Shown: one piece after another, positions 1 to 9,163 of the stretch
Layout: each line of letters starts with the position of its first letter
Numbering within the stretch: position 1 is the first letter of the stretch
Assembly (NCBI GenBank): GCA_019285755.1
Contig: CP079103.1
Span: forward strand, 4,154,001-4,218,000
DNA from: Chitinophaga sp. E66
GTDB taxonomy: Bacteria > Bacteroidota > Bacteroidia > Chitinophagales > Chitinophagaceae
Direction: 5' to 3'
DNA length: 64,000 nucleotides
Program-made: the position numbers and the translations under genes
Notes under the pieces: model-generated
Seen by the model: the letters and a program-made list of their open reading frames with translations, nothing else
What the model was told of the DNA's origin: nothing
The model's database searches: none

Positions 1-2036
1 ACCTGCCTAAAGAAGGCTACCAGCTGACGATTACCAACCGGAAAGCCGTCCTCCAAGGGCACGAAGCGGGCCTCTTCTATGGCCTGCAAACCCTACAGCA
101 AGTGTCCCGCAATAAAACAAAGCTGGGCCTCGTGCTGCCGATGGTGACCATCAAAGACGAACCCCGATTCGGATATCGCGGAGTGATGCTGGACGTAGGC
201 CGGTATTATCTCCCGGTAACCTACATCAAACAGTACATCGACGTCATCGCATCCCTGAAGCTCAACCGCTTCCACTGGCACCTCACCGAAGACCAGGGCT
301 GGCGTATCGAGATCAAGAAATACCCGCGTCTCACCACCGTGGGCTCGCAGCGGAAGGAGACCAACAAAGGCCACCTGAGCGAAAATAAATTCGACGGAAA
401 ACCGCATGGCGGATTCTATACCCAGGAAGAAGTGAAAGACATCGTGGCCTATGCCGCGGAACGCTTCGTGACCGTGGTCCCCGAAATCGAAATGCCGGGC
501 CACGCCACCGCCGCCCTGGCCTCCTACCCACAGCTGGGTTGCACCGGCGGGCCATACGAAGTGTCCACCAAATGGGGCGTGCATAAAGAAGTTTTCTGCG
601 CCGGCAATGACGAAACGTTCACCTTCCTCGAAGACGTGCTCACAGAGATCCTGCCCCTCTTCCCCAGCCAGTATATCCACATCGGCGGAGACGAATGTCC
701 CAAAGACCGCTGGAAACAATGCCCCAAATGCCAGGCGCGCATCAAGGCACTGGGCCTGAAAGACGAACACGAACTCCAGAGTTACTTCATCGGCCGGATA
801 GAAAAATTCCTCAACGCAAAAGGCCGCAAGATCATCGGCTGGGATGAAATCCTCGAAGGCGGCCTCGCCCCTGATGCCACCGTAATGAGCTGGCGCGGCG
901 AAGCCGGTGGTAAGGAAGCAGCCCGTCAACGCCATGATGTTATCATGACGCCCAACACTTACCTCTACCTGGATTATTACCAGGGCGCGCCGTCTTCGAA
1001 CCACTCGCCATCGGCGGATACCTGCCGCTGGACAAAGTATACGAATACGAACCACTGCCCAAAGACCTCACGCCGGAAGAACAAAAACACATCATCGGCG
1101 TACAGGGCAACGTGTGGACCGAGTATATTCCCTCCGGCCCCGTTTCGGATTACTTCACCTTCCCCGCGCCCTGGCGCTGGCGGAAATCACATGGAGCCCG
1201 AAAGAGAAAAAGGATTACGCAGACTTCCGCAAGCGTATGCGCGGCGTATTGTACGATCTCGAAAAACGCGGCGTTAACTTTCGTATCCCAGAAGCCTTCG
1301 GCGCGGAAAACACCGTTATCGCCGATCCCTCCGGCGGAGGGGGCGAAGGCGTAGGCGCTTCGGGCATATCCACAGCCGCGCAGCGTGCCGTGGTAACGCT
1401 GGAGCCGCCTATGGTGGGCGCGTACATCCGTTACACGACAGACGGATCCGAACCTACGGCGCAGAGCCCGGTCGCCAATGGCCCCATCATCATCACGCCT
1501 AAAAGGACGAGACCATCACCCTGAAATACATCGTAACGCTCCCGGAATCCGGCCGCAGCAGCGCAGTATATAGCAACACCTACACCCGGAAATCCTTTAA
1601 GCCGGCTGTAAATGTAACGCCGGCAGGCAAGGGCGTGAAGTTCCAGGGATTCTTCAAATCTTTCGACGGCGCGGCAAAGATCAGCGGCACCCCAGATACT
1701 TCCGGTGTAATGAATGATTTCAGCACCCGCGCTTTCCAACGGCACGATGCGTTCAGCCTGGTGTTTGAAGGGCTTTTGAAGGTGGACGAAGACGGGCTGT
1801 ATGAAATAGCCGCTACCTCAGACGACGGCTCCATCGTGAGCATCGACGGCGAGGAGATCGTGAACAACGACGGCGAGCATGCACCCGTAACGAAAACCAA
1901 TACTGTACCCCTCCGCAAAGGCTACCACCGCATTAAAGTGCAGTACTTCGATGCGGGCGGCGGCGACATCCTGAAAATCAACATCGGGGTGAAAGGCAAA
2001 CAAAGCCTTAACTTGCGGAATGCGCTTTTCCACTAA
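1..2036 (+). CDS. GH20 beta-N-acetylhexosaminidase with C-terminal PA14 domain (5' partial, frameshifted)
   Basis: Exo-hexosaminidase releasing terminal N-acetylhexosamine from chitin oligomers or glycans, expected in the periplasm or at the surface. The gene enters the window in frame (first whole codon at base 3), so signal peptide and start lie outside. Visible order: end of the GH20b domain (to about 150), GH20 barrel (about 160-1250) with FHWHLTEDQGW near 270-302 and the catalytic HIGGDE at 678-695 (Asp 690-692, Glu 693-695), a YIRYTTDGSEPT sheet segment near 1425-1460, and a PA14 domain (about 1650-2030). The frame breaks near 985, 1165 and 1500; one extra base in a CCC, CCCC or AAAA run restores each, so a single gene with sequence errors is likely. 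The stop is at 2034-2036 and the next gene may start inside it at 2020. Confidence 0.93.
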
Positions 2037-2922
2037 AGACTTACTGCAAGATTTTAATACGACATGGCTGCCGGGAAATCTCCGGGCGGCCATGTTGCGT
2101 TTAGATCAGCTTCATCCGCTGGTACAGGGCAATAAGTGGTTTAAGCTACAGCGCAACCTGGAAGCCGCCGGAACTTCACCCATCGTAACTTTCGGGGGCC
2201 ATGGTCCAACCACCTGCACGCAGCCGCGGCGGCCTGTAAGTTGCTTGGGAAACCTATTACCGGAATTGTCCGGGGCGAAGCGCCTCACCGGGCTTCACAG
2301 ACGTTGCTCGACGCTGAAGCCCTGGGTATGCGCATAATACATGTATCCCGTGAGGTATATGACAGAATTAAGAAGGAGACGCCGCTGGTGCTCCGGAAGA
2401 CCTGCAGCCCTTGCTGGCGGGCGCTTACCTGATCCCGGAAGGGGCGGCAATGCCGAGGGGGCGGCCGGTTGTGAGGGTATCCTGGACCTGGGGATTTTAC
2501 CCGGTTTACGCATATCCTTTGTGCGACCGGCACCGGCACCACGCTCGCAGGACTGATCAATGGCGCCGCTGACAGGGGCTCAGTGCGGAAATCTGGGGCA
2601 TATCGGCACTGAAAGGGGCTTTCTCCCTGGACGAGGACGTCCGGGCACTGGCAAAGGAAACGCGTGGGACCTGGAAGATATGGCACGATTTCCATGAAGG
2701 CGGCTTCGCCAGATTTCGCCCGGCCTCATCGCCGAAATGAATGATTGCTTCCGGCAGACCGGGATTCCCACAGACCGCGTTTATACCGGTAAACTCATCC
2801 TGGCCTTCCATAAGATGTGCGAACAAGGGCTATTCCTGCCAACAGCCAAATCGCGCTTATCCACACAGGTGGATTGCAGGGAAACGCCTCCCTCCCACAA
2901 GGAAGTTTGCTTTTTAACAGCC
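2020..2922 (+). CDS. PLP-dependent ACC deaminase / D-cysteine desulfhydrase family protein (heavily frameshifted)
   Basis: Fold-type II PLP enzyme; the family deaminates 1-aminocyclopropane-1-carboxylate or desulfhydrates D-cysteine, and which substrate applies cannot be read here. Pieced across frames it reads RLDQLHPLVQGNKWFKL (PLP-lysine motif), VTFGG then WSNHLHAAAAACKLLGKPI, THILCATGTGTTLAGLI (phosphate-binding glycine loop), GTWKIWHDFH and IALIHTGGLQGNASL. These are the family landmarks in order, over about 300 residues. Frame breaks occur near 2200, 2390, 2440, 2510, 2580, 2720, 2830 and 2915, the densest damage in the window. At least five are repaired by one base in a run of G, C or T; adding one T at 2910-2915 puts a stop right after SLLF. 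A true pseudogene cannot be excluded. Confidence 0.8.
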
Positions 2923-2991
2923 TGATAAGGCATACTGGCAAGGTTCTGGATGGTATTCGCCCGGTTGGTAGACTTTTCCGGACCGGCTGTG

Positions 2992-3019
2992 TATATTTGA
3001 TGTTCAGATCCTAAATTTG
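2992..3019 (+). promoter_or_regulatory. Two candidate Bacteroidota -7 boxes
   Basis: TATATTTG (2992-2999) and TAAATTTG (3012-3019) both match the TAnnTTTG -7 consensus and precede the ATG at 3041. No convincing -33 TTTG at the usual spacing was seen, so which one is used is open. Confidence 0.4.
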
Positions 3020-3040
3020 CCAACTTAAGAGACTAGACAG

Positions 3041-3772
3041 ATGTACTGTATGAAGCAGATGGTTAGATGCCTTATCGTGATGATTTTCTTAACGGGAGCC
3101 ATTTCCACCGCCGGGCCCAACAACAGGAGGCCCCGCCGGAGGCGATACCTCCCGTATTACCCGAATTCTCGGCCCTTATTAAGACCGGGAAAATCCAGCT
3201 CGACTGGATCTCGGGATTTCTAACGCCGTGCAGATCGGTGTTCAACGCTCACTTGACAGTGTGCTGAACTTTACCACCATTGGCTATGCCACCAATCCAA
3301 CGGCCCAGCGCAACGCTTACCTGGATAATAAACCGCTCCCGGGTAAAAACTATTACCGACTCTTCATCCTCTTTAAGAACAATACCTACCTCCATACCAA
3401 GGTGGTACTTGCCACCGCAGATACCTCCATCCAATGGAATACCAAATTGGGAGCGTCAGATATTCCCACGATGACCACCACCAATGCAGAAGGTGAAAAG
3501 CAGGTAATCCCTGGAAACCATCAAACTATATATACACCACAGCAGACGGGAACGTGAACATCAAATTACCGCTCGCTGCGCAAAAGAAGTATTCGGTAAA
3601 GTTTTATGAACCGACGGGGCAATTCCTTTTTGAGGTGGAGCATGTTGCCGAGCCTTTCCTCATCCTGGAAAAGGCCATATTTATGCATGCCGGCTGGTTC
3701 GACTTTGAAGTGTTCGAAAACGGCAAATTGCTGGAAAAATGGAATCTGTACATCCCGCTGAGCTACCGTTAA
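3041..3772 (+). CDS. Secreted protein of unknown function
   Basis: About 240 residues after joining frames. The N-terminus (MKQMVRCLIVMIFLTGAI) looks like a signal peptide, followed by a Gln/Pro/Glu-rich linker (QQQEAPPEAIPP). The middle, with VQRSLDSVLNFTTIGYA and PLPGKNYYRLFILF, resembles the FN3-like module common in Bacteroidota type IX secretion proteins, but no sorting domain follows; the protein ends KWNLYIPLSYR. Frame breaks fall near 3110, 3220 and 3545. The start could be ATG 3041 or 3050. Its TAA overlaps the stop of convergent lipB in a shared TTAA. Function not recognised. Confidence 0.7.
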
Positions 3773-4505
3773 CGGCTGGCTTCGGCAGTAAATAAGGCGC
3801 CTTTCACCATTTCAGCGTCGAAGATATCCGCAAAATGGCGCACGATCCGGGCCCGCACTTCCTCTACAGGCAATGCGTGCCCGGTTTCTTTTGCATGGAA
3901 GTGACGGATTTGTCCTGAATCCCACAGGGAATGATATTGTTGAAGTAAGCTAAATCTGTATTGACATTCAGCGCAAAGCCGTGCATGGTTACCCAACGGC
4001 TGCAACGTACACCCATGGCGCAGATCTTGCGGGCACGACCGGGTACTTCAGGATCCAGCCAGACGCCGGTTTCACCCTTAGAACGTTCCCCTTTCATGCC
4101 ATAATCCCCGATGGTACGGATGATCACCTCCTCCAGGTTGCGCAGGTACCGGCCGATGTCCGTGTAAAACCGCTCCAGGTCCAGGATAGGGTACCCCACG
4201 ATCTGGTCTTCCCCATGGAAGGTAATATCCCCGCCCCGGTTGGTTTGCACGAACTGAATGCCTTTCTGGGACAGTTCTTCATCGCTCACCAGCAGGTTTT
4301 CAGGATGGCCGCTTTTACCCAGGGTATAAACGGGAGGATGCTCACAAAACAACAGGTGGTGGCGGGTTTGGGGCACAAAACTCTCTCCTTCCGCCCGGGC
4401 CGCCGCCTTGGCGTCCGTATTCTCCTTCAGGAGCCTTTCCTGCAGATCCCATGCTTCCTGGTAAGGAATCCGCCCGAGATCATTCACGATTATCTGCTGT
4501 TTCAT
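3769..4505 (-). CDS. lipB: Octanoyl-[ACP]:protein N-octanoyltransferase LipB
   Basis: Cytoplasmic enzyme transferring octanoate from acyl carrier protein to lipoyl domains of 2-oxoacid dehydrogenases and the glycine cleavage system, the first step of endogenous lipoate synthesis. Diagnostic stretches: HPPVYTLGKSG, RGGDITFHGEDQIVGYPI, KICAMGVRCSRWVTMHGFAL and FNNIIPCGI, containing the conserved Lys and Cys. The RGGxxTxHG signature is followed by Glu-Asp where Pro-Gly is usual. One break near 3890 is repaired by an extra A, after which ETGHALPVEEV continues to the stop. ATG 4505 (MKQQIIVNDLG) was chosen because it lies just downstream of a -7 box; a longer non-ATG start would overlap the promoter. 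Confidence 0.92.
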
Positions 4506-4511
4506 CGCCTG

Positions 4512-4535
4512 CAAAGATAACTTAAAGTATCTTTG
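4512..4535. promoter_or_regulatory. Divergent lipB/rluD promoter as an inverted repeat of two -7 boxes
   Basis: CAAAGATA at 4512-4519 and TATCTTTG at 4528-4535 are exact inverted copies 8 nt apart. Each reads TATCTTTG, matching TAnnTTTG, outward toward its gene. The minus box lies 6 nt before the lipB ATG (4505), giving a leader of only a few nt; the plus box lies 15 nt before the rluD ATG (4551). Confidence 0.65.
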
Positions 4536-4550
4536 CAAAAATTTTTACCG

Positions 4551-5611
4551 ATGACCGATCACATGCCGGAGCTGGAAGACGAACTGGAAAACGGGGATGG
4601 AAGCGAAGAGATATACGAACGCGTGAACCTTATCGTCGATAAAGGCCAGGAACCCCTGCGCATCGATAAGTTCATCCAGGCCCGTATCGAAGGCGCCACC
4701 CGAAATAAGGTGCAGCAGTCGATCGAGAAAGGCATGGTCCTCGTGAATGACAAACCCGTCAAAGCGAATTATAAAGTCCGCCCGCTGGACCGGCTCATCG
4801 TTTATTCCACCAAAACCCGGAATCCACCGAAATAAAGCCGGAAAACATCCCGCTGGACATAGTCTATGAAGACGACGATGTAATGGTGATCAATAAGCCT
4901 GCCGGCATGGTGGTGCATCCCGGATGCGGCAATTCGTCTGGTACGCTGGTCAATGCACTGGCCTGGTACTGGGCGATGAATCTGACCGTTCTGCCATTGA
5001 GCCGGAGATACCCCGTTTCGGGCTGGTTCACCGGATCGATAAAAACACTACAGGCCTGTTGGTTATTGCCAAATCGGATAAAGCCATGACCGACCTGGCC
5101 AAGCAGTTCTTCGACCATACTGTGGAACGCCGGTATATCGCGCTCGTATGGGGCGATTTCGAGGAAGATGCAGGCACCATTGTGGCCCACGTGGGCCGTC
5201 ACCAGCGATTCCGCAAGATCATGGATGCCTATCCGGATGGCGAATACGGCAAAGAAGCCATTACCCACTACGAAGTGCTGGAACGGCATAACTACGTGAC
5301 GCTCATCGCTTGCAAACTGGAAACAGGCCGTACTCACCAGATCAGGGTGCATATGCAGCATACCGGGCACCCCTGTTCAACGATGATACCTATGGCGGCG
5401 ACCGCATCGTAAAAGGAACGGTGTTCGCCAAATACAAACAATTCGTAGACAATTGCTTCGAAATCATGCCCCGTCACGCACTGCACGCGCAGACGCTGGG
5501 GTTCATACATCCCCGCACCCGCAAGCTCATGCAATTTGAAGCGCCCATGCCCTCCGATTTTACAGGCGTGCTTGAAAATGGAGGAGATACCGCAGGAATG
5601 GGGAGGATTGA
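4551..5611 (+). CDS. RluD/RluA-family 23S rRNA pseudouridine synthase
   Basis: Isomerises uridine to pseudouridine in large-subunit rRNA (RluD-like). Domain order: acidic N-terminus, S4 RNA-binding domain (LRIDKFIQARIEGATRNKVQ to VRPLDRLIVY, residues about 35-90), then the catalytic domain with VINKPAGMVVHPG, the aspartate motif HRIDKNTTGLLVIAKSD, and ETGRTHQIRVHM. Frame breaks near 4825, 4975 and 5370. An extra A in the run at 5575-5579 gives a natural end EKWRRYRRNGED with TGA 5609-5611. Start ATG 4551 follows a -7 box at 4528-4535. Divergent from lipB. Confidence 0.9.
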
Positions 5612-5780
5612 TTTCCCGTTTCTTTAGTGATTTCTATTCAATAACATTTCCACTGTCGTCCCGGCTGCATTACCGGGAAGTATATTCAGACCTTTCGAGA
5701 TATCGAGAGCCGGCCCCTATTACCCGAATCGCATTGTTCCATGCTTAAAACCCCTTTTAATAACCCACAATGCAAACAAC

Positions 5781-6684
5781 ATGAAGAAACTAATCCTTGC
5801 GCTGATTGCGCTACCCTCATTTTTACCGCCTGCAAAAAAGAAGGAACGAAAGTAACCGTAGCTCCACCGCCCGCTAAAGCAGTTCCCGTTCAGTTCAGCG
5901 TAGCTGATTTCGTACAGGAAATTAATAATCTGCCTGGGGCCGTACATCTGCAGCTACATTACGTGATTCACTACATGATAAGGTCGGGTATGTTACTTAC
6001 CAGGCATTGAAAGATTATCAGGCTGTCAGCACTATCCATCAGGACATTCACACACCACATGACGAATTCGGGCGTATCCGTGATACCTTGTTGCCCGGCA
6101 ATTACATCTTCCGCTTCCTCGCCTATACCGACGTGCTGGCATTTGACGACAGCAATGGCTCACTCCGCGGATTCGGGCATATCATGGGCGAAAACGAAAT
6201 CCTTCATCCTATCGGCGATATATTCGTTGCCTCCATGGCTTACGCCGTATCCCCGGACTCGCCGGTCGTGGTACATCCGCTCTCGTTAGAGCGCGTTGTG
6301 GGCAAACTGGTATTGCAAATCACGGACGCGCGGGAAATCAGGCTAAAAAATCTCAATATCGATGTTTTCGTGGCACCTACCTGGCCGTTTTTTTATTGGG
6401 ATGGCGGCACTATGCCAAACGTAAGGCCCTACAATTCAATCGTTCCGCAAACGGGAGTACGTACTTTTGAGGCATTTCTTTTCCCGTCTACCGACCCTAA
6501 ATACCAGGTATGGATCAATGTAAGGCGCCAAAATACGGGTGAAGTGGTGCTTGCGAAGGCCGTTCCTTATGTTCAGATTGTCGCTAACAGAAAGACCATC
6601 CTTACCGGTAGCCTCTTCGGCCCGACCGCCTGGGAACTCATCGTAAAAGATGAATGGGACGATGATATTGAAATGGAATTCTGA
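5781..6684 (+). CDS. Putative lipoprotein, copy 1 of a tandem paralogous pair
   Basis: About 300 residues, exported and lipid-anchored. With one T added in the run at 5818-5823 the start reads MKKLILALIALPSF followed by lipobox LTAC and two Lys. The mature part contains VPVQFSVADFVQEI, RDSLHDKVGYVTYQALKDY and DTLLPGNYIFRFLAYTDVLAF. The same layout recurs in the lipoprotein at 8088 (VPVKISVADFLQ, RDTLLHEKVSYIYYYAFDK, NDTLAPGSYTILMVASVDSL), so the two are paralogues separated by the SDR gene. A second break lies near 5945. The overall shape, a small lipoprotein with tandem beta domains, recalls fimbrial anchor proteins, but no known family is claimed. Confidence 0.7.
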
Positions 6685-6790
6685 TGAGATAGATGTATAA
6701 CGTGCTATTGTCCCAAATGCCCCGGAATCTGTCTTTTATGCACAGTATCAGAAAGTGGAGATTGTGTTAGGTTCGGGTAAAACTTTTACT

Positions 6791-7590
6791 ATGCTGTTAG
6801 CAGGAAAAACCGCAGTGATTTATGGCGCCGGGGCTCTTTGGGCGGCGCCGTGGCTGCCGCTTTCGCGAGGGAAGGCGCGTTTGTACACCTCACCGGAAGG
6901 AGTATAGACTCTGTCAACCGCTCAGCGGCGGTTATCCGGCAAGCTGGCCATCATTGCCACACCGCCGTGGTAGATGCACTGGACGCTGAGGCGATCGAAA
7001 AGCACCTGGCAGAAACAGGCCGGATAGATATTTCATTCAATGCCATTGGATGGGAAGACAGGCAAGATCTGCCATTGACCGAAATGAATGCCGAAGACTT
7101 CCTGCGGCCGGTACGCCGCGCAATGGAGACAGAATTTCTTACCGCCACCGCAGCCGCGCGGGTGATGATGCAACAGCGATCGGGCGTTATACTTACATTA
7201 ACGGCGACACCGGGAGGCATCGGATATCCGCATGTAGGTGGGTTTGGTCCGGCCTGCTGCGCAGTGGAAAGCCTCACACGTAATCTTGCTGCCGAAGTAG
7301 GGCCACATGGCGTAAGGGTGGTGAATATCCGGTCTGGCGGTTCTCCCGATTCACGCCCTTTCCGCGAAGCGATCGAACAGGGCGGAGCTATAGTACAGGA
7401 GTTTCTTCATAAAATGGAAGCTGACACCATGCTCAAGAAAATGCCGATGATGGAAGATATTGCGCAGGCCGCGGTGTTCCTGGCATCAGATAATGCAAGT
7501 AAAATTACAGGCATTACACTTGACATCACCTGTGGAACGACTTCAGCGCTAAATTATACAATCCCAAAAATTCCTTTTCTCCTGCAATAA
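6791..7590 (+). CDS. SDR-family protein lacking the catalytic Tyr-Lys pair
   Basis: Rossmann-fold short-chain dehydrogenase/reductase homologue of about 266 residues. ATG 6791 gives MLLAGKTAVIYGAGG; one missing G in the GGGG at 6828-6833 shifts the frame, after which the dinucleotide motif continues SLGGAVAAAFAREGA. NAIGWEDRQDLPL, ESLTRNLAAEVGPHGVRVVN and the C-terminal KITGITLDITCGTTS follow the family pattern. At the active site, where Tyr-x-x-x-Lys is expected, the sequence is FGPACCAVE (Phe and Cys), and the preceding Ser region reads LTLTATPGG. This stretch is unbroken, so the loss is probably real. Cofactor may bind, but ordinary SDR catalysis is doubtful. It sits between two paralogous lipoproteins. 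Confidence 0.85.
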
Positions 7591-7629
7591 TAAATAACAG
7601 CCCTATGAAAATCGCATATAAAATTAATT

Positions 7630-7652
7630 GCCGCGCATATTCATTGCGCGGC
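7630..7652 (+). terminator. Hairpin downstream of the SDR gene
   Basis: GCCGCGC (7630-7636) and GCGCGGC (7646-7652) form a perfect 7-bp stem with a 9-nt loop, 40 bp after the SDR stop. The following bases (GTTCGTGTAACT) lack a clear T tract, so termination is only probable. Confidence 0.4.
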
Positions 7653-7826
7653 GTTCGTGTAACTTTAATGTATGATAATTACGAAGACAATGATAACATC
7701 CATGATTTTTAATAATCCATTACGCAACAATCAAAAAGTTTCGTAACTTTCATTTCTTGGTTGTTGTCCAAACCCGTATTCATTGACATGAATTAATTTT
7801 CGCAAAAACTCCTATATCACTATGAA

Positions 7827-7960
7827 TTAGAACTCATTCCATGATAGCCCAAATTGCCAGTTTAACCGGCTGGTTTGCACCACTTTATCACCCGCCGCAA
7901 GTTTCCCGATATCCCAGTTGTTGCCCGATTTGTATGCCGCGCTGATATTTAACTTTGCAT
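7827..7960 (-). pseudogene. Remnant of the C-terminus of an outer-membrane beta-barrel protein
   Basis: The intergenic region 7591-8087 holds, on the minus strand, an open stretch reading NAKLNISAAYKSGNNWDIGK, then LAAGDKVVQTSRLNWQFGL and SWNEF, with TAA at 7827-7829. Alternating hydrophobic residues and a terminal Phe are typical of the last strands of an outer-membrane barrel. Stops close all frames just upstream (about 7960) and no start is present, so it is a fragment. The rest of this 497-bp gap is AT-rich with no gene seen. Confidence 0.35.
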
Positions 7961-8087
7961 TCCTTCAATTCTTGTGAACTGCCCGCTTCATGCTTGTTCC
8001 CGAACATTTCTTGAGTAAGAAATGTGCATGGCATTGTTTTGCATATTTCAGCATCCCTTAATTTTTCTAAACATTCAAAATAAGTAC

Positions 8088-9058
8088 ATGAAAAAAATCC
8101 TGTTATCCGTAAGCCTTTTCGGCATTGTCTTTATGTCCTGTAAAAAGATACCGTTTCTACTGAAGCTCCCGCTGCATCAACTAGCAAGGTCCCAGTTAAA
8201 ATTAGCGTAGCGGACTTCCTGCAAAACTAGAAGACCTCCCTACCCCTGCTGCCAGAAGAGGGAAAACAGCACAAGGTAGAGATACCCTACTGCATGAAAA
8301 AGTGTCTTACATTTATTACTATGCTTTCGACAAAACGTCTCAAAATCAGGTAAGTGAGAGACAACAAACTCCTTTTGTATCAGGCTCTAGTTTTGGTGTC
8401 ATTAACGATACACTTGCTCCAGGTTCTTACACAATCCTTATGGTAGCTTCGGTGGATTCTTTAAGGATTTTCAGCGATGAAGAAATAATGGGACTTCCCG
8501 CAATTTAGCTACATTAAGAGCGTCCTACCCCACGCAAGGACAAGACACAATCGTTCAGCTGGAAGATCAGTTTTATAAGAAATTTGACCTTGTCGTACCT
8601 GCTTCTGGCCAGGTTCCAGTATCCAATCTGACGCTGGACCGGTATATTAGTAAAATTGAAGTACGCGTCAATGATGCCGAGACCCTGGAAGCAGACAATA
8701 AATCCGTTCAGGTTGTGGCTATTGGTAGTTCTCTTCAGTTCCATTACAACATCGGCTATCCTGGCTATCCTGGATACAACAATGTCAAATTGATCAAGAC
8801 GGCACCGAACGTATTTGCTGCATATGTCTTGCCTTCAGCGGAAGCATCCAGCTATGAAGTTAGGGTGATCGTAAAGGAAAACGGCACCGGCACTGTACTC
8901 AACACACCAAAAACATTTACAATGTAACGACGATTAAGAATAAGGCCTCCATTCTTAGTGGGAATGCACTATCAACGCCACCGTCCAACGGCGTTCCGGA
9001 ATGGCACCTGTTGCTGAATGTCAATTGGGAAGCATCCAGCCCAGTAATCGATTTTTAA
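8088..9058 (+). CDS. Putative lipoprotein, copy 2 of a tandem paralogous pair
   Basis: Starts MKKILLSVSLFGIVFMSC followed by Lys-Lys: a lipoprotein signal with Cys at residue 18. After a break near 8145 the frame continues KDTVSTEAPAASTSKVP, then KISVADFLQ; an extra A near 8226 gives KLEDLPTPAARRGKT and leads into HEKVSYIYYYAFDKTSQNQ. Further breaks near 8505 and 8925. The end reads WHLLLNVNWEASSPVIDF with TAA 9056-9058. Roughly 320 residues and similar to the lipoprotein at 5781 along its N-terminal half. Function unknown; probably outer-membrane anchored. Confidence 0.7.
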
Positions 9059-9080
9059 CCTCATCAACTTATTTTTAACC

Positions 9081-9116
9081 AGCCCCGGGTCACCAAAACC
9101 CGGGGCTAATTATTTT
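9081..9116 (+). terminator. Rho-independent terminator after the second lipoprotein
   Basis: AGCCCCGGGT (9081-9090), loop CACCAAA, ACCCGGGGCT (9098-9107): a perfect 10-bp stem followed by AATTATTTT, 22 bp after the stop. Confidence 0.85.
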
Positions 9117-9163
9117 ATTAAAAACAATCTACATATCTGAAATACCACTAATTTAGCGGTGTC

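Noticed and set aside
93..1055. Minus-strand open frame of 320 codons
   Set aside because: Antisense to the GH20 catalytic domain; no start context or homology signs.
2020..2922. Calling the PLP deaminase a pseudogene
   Set aside because: It has about eight breaks, but the motifs remain in order and several are repaired by single-base additions in runs, as in the essential genes nearby. Left as a gene with a caution.
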